In this document: in pieces, positions 47,057-57,369 of the stretch
Layout of the letters: each line of letters starts with the position of its first letter
How positions within the stretch are numbered: the first letter of the stretch is position 1
Assembly: GCF_019578655.1 (NCBI RefSeq)
Contig: NC_063262.1
Coordinates: 20,157,582 to 20,221,581 of the forward strand
From: Ricinus communis
Lineage: Eukaryota; Streptophyta; Magnoliopsida; Malpighiales; Euphorbiaceae
Length of the DNA stretch: 64,000 bases
Direction: 5' to 3'
Notes under the pieces: model-generated
The model's input: only the letters and a program-made list of their open reading frames with translations
Told to the model about the DNA's origin: nothing
Database searches by the model: none
Position numbers and translations under genes: made by a program

Positions 47057-49090
47057 AAAGTGAACAACATCCGCAATTTCTTAGAGGATATAATATGGTA
47101 AAAGGCCCGAGTTAGAATGAATTTTGAAAGAATTGACACATGGCATGGTTTTTATCGAGAATATGCTAGGTTGAAAGGTTTTAGTATTTTTAGGAAATCA
47201 GTTGCAAAAGGAAAACGAAAATATCAAACCATCGATTGTGATAAAAGTAGAAAAGCATATAACTCGAAGCGGATAAAAAGAATCGACTGCTCGACAAAGA
47301 TAAATACAGTTTCAAGAGATATTGGGATATGAGAGGTGACAACAGTAGTGAGCAACCCCAATCATGATTTGCACCCTCAATGTCTAGATTCATGACTCCT
47401 TATAGGAGCATAGATGGAAACGTTAAGAAGAATTTGGAGGCTAAGTGATATTGCTGGCATCAAGCCTTGCAAGAGTATTCGTATGCTAGAAGTACAAGCT
47501 GGAGGTCCAGAGAACTTGACATGTTTGACTAAGAATTGTTGAAATTATATTGAGAAAAGGAGGAGATTGAGGCTTAGAGTTGTGATGCTGAATCCACAAA
47601 TATGATGCTTGTTAGAATGCGATAAAATGATAAATATTTTTTTCATTCCATTCAGACTGATGAGGAGAACATGCTATTGAACATTGTTTGGGTTCATCCT
47701 CGGTCTAGCTCATCGTATGAAGAGTTCCATAATATAGTCATTTTTGATACAACTTATCTTATGAATAGATATAAAATGCCATTTGTGGTATTTGTTGGTA
47801 AAAATCACCATAGTTAGTCTATTTTTGCTGAGTTGTGCTCTGGTATCTCATGAGGACACAACTACATACAAGTGGATTTTCAACACATGGCTTGCTGCTA
47901 TAGAAGACATTCAACCTGATGCTATTTTTACTAATTAATGTGAAAGTATGAGAGCAGCGATCGAAGAAATAATGGCAAATACTCGTCATAGTTTTTTCTT
48001 ATGGCATATTATTTGCAAAGTCTCAGAGAAATTTAAGAGTATGCATTGTTGCAAAGAAGCTATTTGTGGAGTTTAAAAAAAGCTGTCATGTACGACAGCT
48101 TGAGTAAAGGCATGTTTATTAGCAATTGGAGGAGTTTTTTGATCAAGTATCAATTAGAATAGAATAAGTGGTTATTGAAGCTATACAATTGCAGGAATTT
48201 ATGAGTCTCATGGTATGTTAATAATGCATATTGGGCTAGAATGCTCCCTACGTAAAGAATTGAGGGCATGCATATATATTTTGATGGTTATGTGAACTCT
48301 AGGAGCACATTGAAGCAATTTGTGGAACACTATGAAATTGTTATCCAGGATAAAGGAGATAGATGCTAATTTCAAGTCCAAGAACATTTGTAATCAAATG
48401 CATATTTGATTTTGAATGAGAAAAGCAATTCCAAATAACTTTCACCAATTCAATGTTTGGACAAGTACAAAAAGAGATACTTGAAACGATATACTGCAAT
48501 ACTGCACCACTTAATGATCAAATTCAAAATGCAGAACCAATTCAGTATGGTGTAGAGGTACAAAATATACTAAACTGAGCCTTGATCAATGATTATTATG
48601 TGAAGGAGTTTACATATGCCGTCACTAACAGAAAAGAAGGGGCATAATTCAAATGCTACTACAGAAAATTTGAGAGCAAAGGAATTGTATGTTGTCATAT
48701 ACTTAAAGTTTTTGTTGTGAAGGATATTAGGCAAGTAGATGAAAGGTATACAACAAGAAGATGGATAAAAGATATTTTTTGAAGGTACACCATGATGTAT
48801 TTTATTGGAGGATATCCACACATGACAGAGAAATTTAAAAGATTTAGAGAATTGAAAAAGTTTTCCAAGAACATCAGATTTAGCTATCGATAACAACAAA
48901 AAATATGAATACATGGAATCGAAACTATAAAATTTGAAAGCTGATTTAATCAATTGGCAAGAGAGAGTTATCCAACAAAATTAAAATACTCATGAAAATA
49001 TGAATGAGCGAATCCTAAAAAATCCTCTTATTGCTAACACCGTAGGCCGTCCATGTACCAATCGGATCAGGTCTCTCTTCTAATTGAGGT

Positions 49091-49690
49091 GAGTTCGCAC
49101 GAATATGACTAGTAATGAACAAAACAGTCGAGGATAGCTCAGTCGACGATTAGGGTGAGATGGGGGAGGAAATAATAAATAGAAGGTAGTATTCCATATT
49201 TGAACATCAATGCAAAATACATTAATGATCGGGTTCAAGTATGGTTATGAAATATGTTGCATTAATAATGTTTGTTATTACATTGGCTATAATTTAATTG
49301 TCAATGTACTTGTGTAGGCAGGTTTTAATATGAGCTAACTCAGAGCAGCAACAGAATCAATTTTAACCAATCTCACAGTACTAATAGAGTGTTCTTCAAC
49401 CTTGCAAATATTATTCTCAGTCAAGATCAATTCTAAAAGAAAATAGTTGGCTTGAATATGGTAGAATGGCCTTCTTTTGAGTATGATATGTAATAGCACT
49501 TTAGTCGCTTTTTAAATGGTTTTATAACTAAATTTGTCCTTTATATTGAATATGGTTGAAAACAAATATCTTGATCCAAGTTTAACAATGTTCTTTTAAA
49601 AAAAACGGAGTTCAGGTTGAATCCTAAAAAGTTTATGATTGATCTTAATGAATTAATAGAAGGCATAAATTGTTTCAGTTGTTTTTATTG
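49091..49690. other. Intergenic DNA after the FAR1-type pseudogene
   Basis: No coding similarity seen. From about 49600 it grades into the 122-bp repeat region. Confidence 0.5.
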
Positions 49691-49699
49691 AATGAATTA

Positions 49700-50240
49700 G
49701 ATTAAGACCTCAATACTATAGAGCTCGACCTATTATTTAAATAATTTAAGTTAAATACAAATCTAAAAGTCCTTTTAAGAAGATATAAACATGGTCTAAA
49801 CACGGTTGTCCTATGTTTTCGTTTTCTTTTGAGAAAAAATTAGGTCGAGACCTTAATACTTTAAGGCTTGACATATTATTATCTAAATAATCTATGTTAG
49901 ATATAGAGTTGGAAGTCCTATTAAGATGGTATAAACGTGGTCTACTTATTTTAAGAATGCATTAGGTTAAGACCTCAATACTTTAGGGTTTGACCTATTA
50001 TTATCTAAATAATCCGTGTTAAATACAAATTTGGAAGTCCTTTTAAGATGGTAGAAACATGGTCTATTTACTTTAAGATTGCATTAGACTCAGACCTCAA
50101 CAGTTTAGGGCTTGACCCTATAAATTAAAATCTCTAGGCGTCATATAAAATAGCTTCAAATTTAGCAATAAAGTGGTATATCAGTTGTTCCCGGATTGCA
50201 TTAGCTTGAGTCCAATAAATATAAGGTTGGCCTACTGAAT
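49700..50240 (+). repeat. Tandem repeat of about 122 bp, four copies
   Basis: GACCTCAATAC or close variants recur at 49706, 49849, 49971 and 50093, spaced 143, 122 and 122 bp. Each copy holds GCTTGACCTATTATTATCT, ATAATC-GTGTTA-ATA, GGAAGTCCTTTTAAGATGGT and AAACATGGTCTA in order. A decayed fifth copy may follow near 50205. Confidence 0.8.
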
Positions 50241-50584
50241 TTGAATAGTTTTTATTAAAAATATCTCCTTAAGAGTATGTAAATACATCCTCAAAATTAC
50301 CAGCTTCAACTTGATAAATACAGGATTCAACCTGAAAAATATTATCAAACTCAAAAACTGGTATAAACAAGTAATTTATAAAGTAGAAGTTATGCTTAAG
50401 CATTAAACGTGATAACAAAAAGTCACTTACAAAATTAAGGAAACAAACAAAAAATCACTAACAAAGTTAAGCCAACCGGCAAAAAATCATTAAAGCATTG
50501 TAACACAACAGACAAAAAGTCACTAAAATACTAATAAACAAGCAAACAAGTAGCAACCCAATAAATTATTTAAAATGATTAATA

Positions 50585-51660
50585 AAACACACTTAAACAA
50601 CTGCACTGTTGTCTCGTAGCATATTCAGTATCGCACCAAGTCCGGATACCATTTATGTCTTCAACCATTGTTTCCATTTTTGCTGTATAGCCCCAATTTT
50701 CTCCTCCAATATCTGGATAGCCCCCATTCTTTCTTCCATTCTTTGGATGGCATTCCAAATCTCCTGGATTGATGGCTATGATGTCAATGATGATCACCCA
50801 ATTGTATTCTCCTCTTCTTTATTCAGGTTTGGAGGGTTATAATCTGCAGGTTTAATCCATGTTTTAGACTCAGGTTTAATGTATCTCATTCTTCTCATAG
50901 AATCTTTAAAATACAACGTTATGCATCAATTATTTTCTTTTCCTCATTCTCCATATATATTCCAAAGTGAAGTAGCATTATAGTAATCACCCTTGGAAAA
51001 CAGATATCCTTCTTCACGTTCACGACATTCAACATCCTATCAATGATTATCTTGCCAAGGAAAGTGCCCCTTGCTTTCTAGGACCATCACTAAATGGTTA
51101 AGCAAATACAAATAAAGAGTTTGAATATGGCCTCGATTGCCAGACCTTGGATAGATGTTAAATCCAATAATGTGCTATAAAATAGGATCCCTTATTGATA
51201 AATCGATAACATTTATTTTGACTAGCTTGAAGTCCAAATGCCTTCCTCACTTCATTCTCATTAAAACCATCTTCTAGGGTATAAAATTTACCATTATATG
51301 GCAACACCCTACTTCTATCAACCAACCCAATAATTTTTCCAAAACATCCTTATCAAGCTTAATACCAACTCCTTTCACCGTTATCATGATCCCATCATCT
51401 TTATCATTTTTTAAATTAATGTTGGCATAAAATTGAACCACTTTATACGAGTAGTAATTAGTTGAAAGATTTAGGATAAGACTCTACCCAAGCTTGTCAA
51501 ACAATGCCTTAAAGTTGAACAAACTTTTAACTTCACTACTTACACTCCTCTCCACAACAAAGTCTTCAACATCAGACATATGACTTGGATACCACTTGTG
51601 GCTTTCACCACTAACGTAATGCTTTCTTTTCTTATTTTGAGTGTCATGGTTTGTTTTCTT
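50585..51660 (-). pseudogene. Plant transposon-associated protein relic, antisense-ORF type
   Basis: Read from 51645 downward on the - strand: KKRKHYVSGESHKWYPSHMS and VVERSV, then VVQFYANINLKNDKDDG, ITVKGVGIKLDKDVLEKLLG, IGFNIYPRSGNRGHIQTLYL and LLNHLVMVLE. After that comes a basic-to-acidic tail, and an open 72-codon frame at 50797-50579. The order (ER-motif, FYANI, V-GV-I-L-LLG, P-SG-R-H, YLL-HL) is that of the uncharacterised plant transposon-protein family often found antisense in Tat/Ogre-type gypsy elements. Its function is unknown. Several stops and shifts interrupt it. It lies between two tandem repeat arrays. Confidence 0.5.
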
Positions 51661-52329
51661 TTCTACTAGATTTTAAAATTTCATGGTTAGAGAACCTCTT
51701 TATTTGTACGACCTATAATTAAAATTGAAAGAAACAATGCAAAATAAAGAATAAATAAATGATTTATCATTAACAAAGATTTAAAAAGTCACTAAAATAG
51801 AGTAAACATTAACAAAGTATCTTGAATGTGAAATCTTTGAAATGGTTAAGCGAATGGGTTCATCTCTGGTGAGCAAATTCTTCTTCAATACCAGTCAATT
51901 TGGGACAGAGAACTAAAATTATGAACCTAATTCATTCTAGGACGGAGATTATAAAACATGTTATATAGGCAATGAAATTTTCAATTAAAATGACTTGATA
52001 GTTTTTGAGTTTAGAACGTATGTTAAAGGAGGTGTTCAATGGAGAACGTGTCTAAAGAAGTTGAGAGGTTTTCAACACATTTAAGTCAATTACAATGGAA
52101 CTATAGATTTTAAAGTATCTATTTCCCTCTTTGAGAGAAATAAAATGAGTTTCCTGCTCCTAATAACGTGAATATTAATTAAAGTAGGTCAAACTCTGAA
52201 TTAGATAGGTTGCAACCTAATGGTATTACACATTAAATTAATTACATAATTTATTAAAATAAATGTAAATTAGTCTTACATAATCACTATAAAACCCTTA
52301 GATTCACCATCACTTAAAAAACTATTATT
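51661..52329. other. Intergenic or element DNA
   Basis: No coding similarity seen. It separates the antisense relic from the satellite-like array. Confidence 0.4.
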
Positions 52330-53640
52330 CCTTAGTTATTATAAATGGAGTTGAGAAAGGACATTCCGAGACCCTTATATCATATGATCACATGAAAATA
52401 ATATTCCTTAATTATCATGGATGAGATCTAGCTAGGAAGCTTAATGTACCCTTATTTCATGATTATATGAAGATCAATTGTTTCTTATTTAAATTAATTA
52501 TCATAGATCGAGTCAAGCTCACTTAATATACCTTCATTTCACGATTACATGAAGAACAATTATTTCTAATGTAAATTAATTAGATTAGATGGATTCGAGG
52601 GCATGACACTCTAAATTTCTTATGTCATGATCAAATAAAAAACAATATTACTTAATTAGATTAAATTAATTGAGCTAGGACACTCCGAAGCCTTTATTTC
52701 ATGATCACATGAAAAATAATTATTTCTTATTTAAATCAATTAGATTAGATGGAATCAAATTAGGACTCTCCAAATTTCTTATCTCATGATCAAATAAAAA
52801 ATTATTATTACTTAATTAGATTAAATTTATCGAGCTAGGACATTTCAAAGCCCTTATTTCATGATCACATAAAGAAAAATTATTTTTTATTTAAATTAAT
52901 TAGATTAGATAGAGTCGAGCTAGGACATGTTAAGTCCCTTATCTCATGATCAAATGATAAATTATTATTTCTTACTTAATTAAATTACATTTGTTGAGCT
53001 AGAGCACTCCGTAGTCCTTATTTCACGATCACATGAAGAACGATTATTCCTTATTTAGATTAATTAGATTAGATGAAGTCGAACTAAGACACTTCAAATA
53101 TCTTATTTCATGATCAAATAAAACGTTATTATTTTCTCTTACTTAATTAGATTAAACTTATTGAGCTAGGGAACTCCAAAGCCCTTATTTTATGATCACA
53201 TGAAGAATGATTATTCCTTATTTAAATTAATTAGATTAGATAGAGTTGAGCTAGGATACTCCAAGTCTCTTATTTCATGATCAAATAAAAAATTATTAAT
53301 TTTTTTATTACTTAACTAGATTTAATTTATCGAGTTAGGGCATTTCAGAGTCCTTATTTCATGATCACATGAATGATGATTATTTATTATTTAAACTAAT
53401 TAGATTAGATGGAGTCGAGTTAAGACACTCCAAATCCCTTGTTTCATAATCAAATTAAATATTATTACTAAATTACTTAATTAGATTACATTGAGTCTAG
53501 CTAGGAAATTTTAGAATCCTTATTAGTCAATCATATGAAGAACGGATGTCCTTTATCACGCATTCTGATGGACAAATAAATACAATCTCTTTACCTAATT
53601 GGATTAAATTGAGATGAGCAAGGCTACTCTAAAATTGTAA
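52330..53640 (+). repeat. Satellite-like array of about 82-bp monomers, dimeric
   Basis: The core ATGATCACAT or ATGATCAAAT (and variants) occurs at 52384, 52459, 52541, 52627, 52701, 52786, 52861, 52946, 53025, 53110, 53192, 53277, 53361, 53446 and 53528. Spacing is 74-86 bp. From 52627 on, monomers alternate: type A has CATGATCACATGAAGAA then TTAAATTAATTAGATTAGAT, type B has CATGATCAAATAAAA then ACTTAATTAGATTAAAT. The real unit is therefore a dimer of about 160-170 bp. Shared inner words are GAGCTAGGACACTCC and TTATTTCATGATC. Divergence among copies is moderate. Confidence 0.88.
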
Positions 53641-54142
53641 AAGGAATAAAATATGGGAAATATAATTGTTTTACCCTTTTTATATTGTCAAAATTAGTTA
53701 AACAATGCCGATTCAAAATCTTTATCACATGTTACATGGAAAATAATAATTTAGAGCTAAGTTAGATTAAATCAATGTCCAAATTATTATATTGGAATGG
53801 TGAACTATTCTATAAGTTTTACGTTTTAATGGACTAAACGGTTATCCCTCTCATGGTCAAATTCTTCAATAGACGCAATTAATATAACACTATTCACAAG
53901 TAATCTCACCACACGACAACCGTTGAAGCCACTTTGGACTAGGCTCTATGCATGTTGAATTATTAAACACGGTTGACTATGCAAAACTTTTTCTACCCTA
54001 TATATTCTTTATAATATATGTATCAGTCACCTCTTCCTAAACCATGTAAATAGTCTGCTTAAGTTAGACCCTTATATTATCAGGTTGCAGCCTAATTAAG
54101 CCACTTGTTTGAAGTGAAGATATAAAGTATACAACCAATATT
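53641..54142. other. Intergenic DNA
   Basis: I see nothing recognisable between the satellite-like array and the Cassandra element. Confidence 0.5.
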
Positions 54143-54589
54143 TGTAACGATCTGAAACCATATCACATGAAATATTGTCCGGTTTGGCCTCCCACTACCT
54201 TCACGGTTTTCGTCCCTTTGGCGGGTTCGAGAACTTTCTAGGAGGTCACCCATCCTGAAATTCTCTGAACCAAACACGTTTAACTTTAGAGTTCTTACAA
54301 CTCCACAGCCAAACAACCAAAAGTCGCCTCATATGATTAGTTCTAACTCTTTCCATATATGTTATCAACCATTTCCCGCGAAGGTTATAATCTTTTTCCT
54401 TTTCTTTAAATTGAAAGATTTTTTCTCCTCTTTTTCTATGCAATTCGATTCATTCATGTACTCCCATACTTTAGAGTGCTGCCATCCTAGAAGCCTACCA
54501 GAAGCTGCTCCTTATCGAGGCATCCTATCTTTGCCCCGACGTCCACTTTCCACACTCATCGGACCGCTTTTCTAGGCCAGGCTATCGCA
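54143..54589 (-). repeat. Cassandra 3' LTR
   Basis: 447 bp. It matches 54661-55060 throughout but has an extra T-rich block (about 54380-54440). That block makes it longer. Confidence 0.85.
54232..54298 (-). other. 5S rRNA-like segment in the Cassandra 3' LTR
   Basis: On the - strand the segment matches the second half of plant 5S rRNA: AGTTAAACGTGTTTGG in place of the internal AGTTAAGCGTGCTTGG promoter region, then AGGATGGGTGACCTCCTAG. The A-box/C-box region is recognisable though mutated. Confidence 0.8.
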
Positions 54590-54660
54590 TGCCCACCAGC
54601 TTCTGCCTGGTTTGTCCTCGAACCATACATCTACTAGAGAGATCTTGCTTTAATATCATT

Positions 54661-55060
54661 TCTAATGACCCGAAATCAGATCACATGAGATATTGTGCGC
54701 TTTGGCCTCCCACTGGCCTCATGGTTTTGTCCCTTTGGCGGGTTCGAGAACTTCCTAAGAGGTCACCCATCCTGAAATTTCTCTGAACCAAACTCGTTTA
54801 ACTTTGGAGTTCTTACAATTCTACAACCAAATAATTAAAGACGCCTCAAGTGATTAGTTCCAACTTTTAACATATATGTTATCAACCATTTTCCGCCCCG
54901 TTTTCCATGTGTAATTTGATTCATTCATATACTCCCGTACCTTAGAATGCTACCATCCTAGAAGCCTGCCAAAAGTCGCTCCTTATCCAGACATTATATC
55001 TTTGCCCCGGCATCCACTTCCCGCCCTCATCGGACCACTTCTCTAGGCCAAGTTGTCACA
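54661..55060 (-). repeat. Cassandra 5' LTR
   Basis: 400 bp, in the 5' position for a - strand element because the decayed primer site lies directly below it (54660-54640). Confidence 0.85.
54745..54815 (-). other. 5S rRNA-like segment in the Cassandra 5' LTR
   Basis: Carries CTCCAAAGTTAAACGAG and AGGATGGGTGACCTCTTAG on the - strand, the 5S-like core, with a few more changes than genuine 5S genes. It is positioned to drive transcription of the element on the - strand. Confidence 0.8.
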
Positions 55061-56740
55061 GTATTCATATTTACGATGCATATTCAATTACTAAACACAT
55101 TTCACTATGCAAAACATAATACTCAAGATATTTTTTACATACTTGATGTCTCAGCGACCTCTATATAAACCCCTATCTTTTGGTGGCAAAACCATACTTC
55201 AAAAAAAAATTACCAAATCAATTGAGCAATGGAGAAGAACTTATGCATCACCTCTTCTTGAAAAACTAAGCCCGAGAGCCCTCTCTTTGTTACACCTGGA
55301 AAATTAGAGGTAATGTATAAGAATACCAGGGAGCAAGTCAAGAAAATTAGGAATGGAATATTCGAGCCGCTGAAGAGGATTTCATATGATATGGGCATGG
55401 AACACCAAATCAATCTTGCTTGAGGAGTTTCCACTGTTGGAAGCGTTTGGCATGCTTGTTGACATGATAAATGTCGAACCTACTGCCAATGTAATTATTA
55501 ACATCTCCAACACCAACGTATTAGAGGAAGTCTCAGTTCATTCATGGACTACACTGTTGGAGTGTTAATTTACTATATTTTTAATTTTGAGAAGTTATTG
55601 AATAAAAATTTTATTATCAAGATCGGTTGTTTGAGCTTCTTTTCTTTCTTTTAACTATTATGTCTTTTATATGTTGCATGGATGTTAAAAATTCTTGATC
55701 AATTTATGTTATGTACATAACAAGCTTTAAAATAAATTTTCACTGCTTAATTAGACATCTTCAGAAAGAATTGCACAGGTTTTGTATGATGGAGAAAAAA
55801 TTACCATAATAGAAAGACAGACCAAATTCAATGGAAGATGGTGAGTATGACTTAGATTCAAAATATGAAGAGGATTTATAACTATGGATTTTAGAATCCA
55901 TCTTACTATATTTCAATCCATATTAATTTTTTATATGGATTGTTTAAACTTCTTGAATAAATTAATCTTTATTGAATAATTAAACATCCTCAAGATGAAT
56001 ATACTTCTTAAAAATAATCCATTTCACTATGTTTTGGTCAATTACAAAACTTAGCTAGGTTTTATCCTAAACATGATGCATATTTGTATTGCAAGAAGAT
56101 ATTTGGTAAAACATTGATCTGTATTGTCATAATTAGGCATGTATCTGCACTCTTGCTAAAAAAAAATTACAAATCTAATTAAATGCTACATCAATTGAAG
56201 GTTTCTCCTATAAAATCTTTTCATTTCCCTCCATACAAAATTGATGTATACGAGGTCCAATCATATTAGTCTTTACGTGTTTTTAAGAAGGGCTAATAGT
56301 AGAAATTTCATTTTTTTCAAATCGTCTAAACTAATTTATAGCAAAACATCAAAGTGTTTAAGAATGGCTATGAGAATTGTGCCATCTCCTTTGATAACTA
56401 TACTCGCGTTAAACAACATATCTAGGGAAAACTTAAGAGGTCAAGAAATGAAATTTTAGAGACTATTAGGAGATGCATTCATGACCATGGTAATGAGTAT
56501 GTTTGTAATAGGTTGCTCTGCCAATCATCCTTGTTGAATTACTATAGTATTATCTAGATCTGAATGACATAAAAACCTACAAATCTCTATTAAATATCTA
56601 TATAATGTGAGTTTCCAAAGTTTGAAGTATTGTTGCACAATTACTATTGGAAAAACAAAGTGGTTAGTCTCTAGTTTGAACTATTATAAATTTATTTATT
56701 TTTACTAACGACTTAGTTAGTTAATCATTTAAATCATTTC
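55061..56740. other. Intergenic DNA with short unassigned frames
   Basis: Short + strand frames lie at 55107-55307, 55386-55568 and 56241-56459, with no domain. A TATATAAA-like box at 55162-55169 precedes an ATG (55229) that stops after ten codons. It could be a decayed promoter, but no gene can be supported. Confidence 0.4.
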
Positions 56741-56749
56741 TTTAATAAT

Positions 56750-57035
56750 GTAGAACATACTAATAAAGTTTGCTAGAAACCATCTCGACGATAAGGTCAT
56801 GAAAATTCATTTGTATGTACATGGAGGTGAAAGATTTTGGTAGGTCAAGTATGTTTCTTGATTCAATGGAAAAGGAAAGATGGTTACAACAAGGCCAGAG
56901 AACAACTGGCTCTAGTTTGTAAATGCCAACAGTCTTAAAAGAAATGATAAACTTCATTTTATTTTGCAATTGCAAGAGAAAAATGAGGAACTTGCCTTCT
57001 TCAAAATTTTAGTCAAAAGGGAGCATAAGTAGAAT
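56750..57035 (+). pseudogene. B3-domain (REM-like) transcription factor relic
   Basis: One frame, interrupted by stops, reads KFARNHLDDKVMKIHLYVHG, GERFW, VKYVS, FVNANSLKRNDKLHFIL and FFKILVKRE. This follows the order of a plant B3 DNA-binding fold: the F-R-H-L start, a middle W, the F-x-x-x-N-x-L-x-x-x-D-x-L-x-F core and a hydrophobic final strand. B3/REM proteins are nuclear DNA-binding regulators and often occur in tandem. Three stops within the fold show it is dead. No flanking second domain is visible. Confidence 0.55.
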
Positions 57036-57369
57036 AGTTTCAGTGATCCTATTTAGATGTACAATAAAAGTTCATTCTACCTTATCAATATTATCTTATT
57101 TTCTAATATGAATTACAAAATTGCTTTTATAATTTTTTTTATATTTTACTTTAGATGATTTTATGTGTTTGTTAATATGAATAAAAATTGAATAAATCAT
57201 GTTTTGGTTCAACCTTAAACTATCTGCCATGAGTAGAACATGATGAAATAATGTAATAACTTCAACCTTAAACTACTAGGTTACAACCTAAAATTGGAAG
57301 TGCATTCACTCTAGTGGATGTAAATTCCTGGACAAACACCCTGAACACAACATAGAATTTTTTTTCCAT

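Larger units (their letters stand above)
42200..49090 (+). pseudogene. FAR1/FHY3-type (MULE transposase-derived) pseudogene split by a copia element
   Basis: Domains appear in family order. An acidic N-terminal stretch (42240-42325, continuing at 47057-47105) has ITGSLYEEYANDEDDE. The FAR1 DNA-binding domain follows (47115-47330, NFERIDTWHGFYREYARLKG). The connecting region at 47440-47560 contains DIAGIKPCKS and EAGG-like VQAGGPENL. The MULE transposase core is at 47660-48050 (FDTTYLMNRYKMPFVVFVG; TRHSFFLWHI). YVNSRSTLKQFVEHYE lies near 48290-48345. The SWIM zinc finger is at about 48660-48780 (KFESKGIVCCHILKVF). The tail near 49020-49085 still resembles the family C-terminus. FAR1/FHY3 proteins are nuclear regulators domesticated from MULEs. 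Many stops and shifts show this copy is dead. It could be a gene copy or an actual MULE; no TIRs were found. Confidence 0.8.
54143..55060 (-). mobile_element. Cassandra-type TRIM retrotransposon
   Basis: Two direct repeats (54143-54589 and 54661-55060) flank only about 70 bp. On the - strand each repeat starts TG (TGTGACAACTTGG / TGCGATAGCCTGG). The lower-coordinate repeat ends in ACA; the other has AGA there. Each contains a segment matching 5S rRNA. After the - strand 5' LTR, TGATATTAAAGC is a decayed initiator tRNA-Met primer site, and GAAGCTGGTGGGCA precedes the other LTR as polypurine tract. TATT follows one edge and precedes the other (ATATT / GTATT), a 4-of-5 target duplication. Cassandra elements encode no protein and use 5S-like pol III promoters in their LTRs. 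Confidence 0.88.

Noticed and set aside
52330..53640. CRISPR-like array
   Set aside because: The regular repeats are 82-bp monomers without unique spacers, in a plant genome; this is satellite-type DNA.
54092..54443. Two overlapping - strand frames across the Cassandra LTR
   Set aside because: They are translations of a non-coding LTR with 5S-like sequence; Cassandra encodes no protein.
54230..54815. Genuine 5S rRNA genes
   Set aside because: Only the 3' half of 5S is matched, with several changes, and both copies lie within a retroelement with primer site and polypurine tract.
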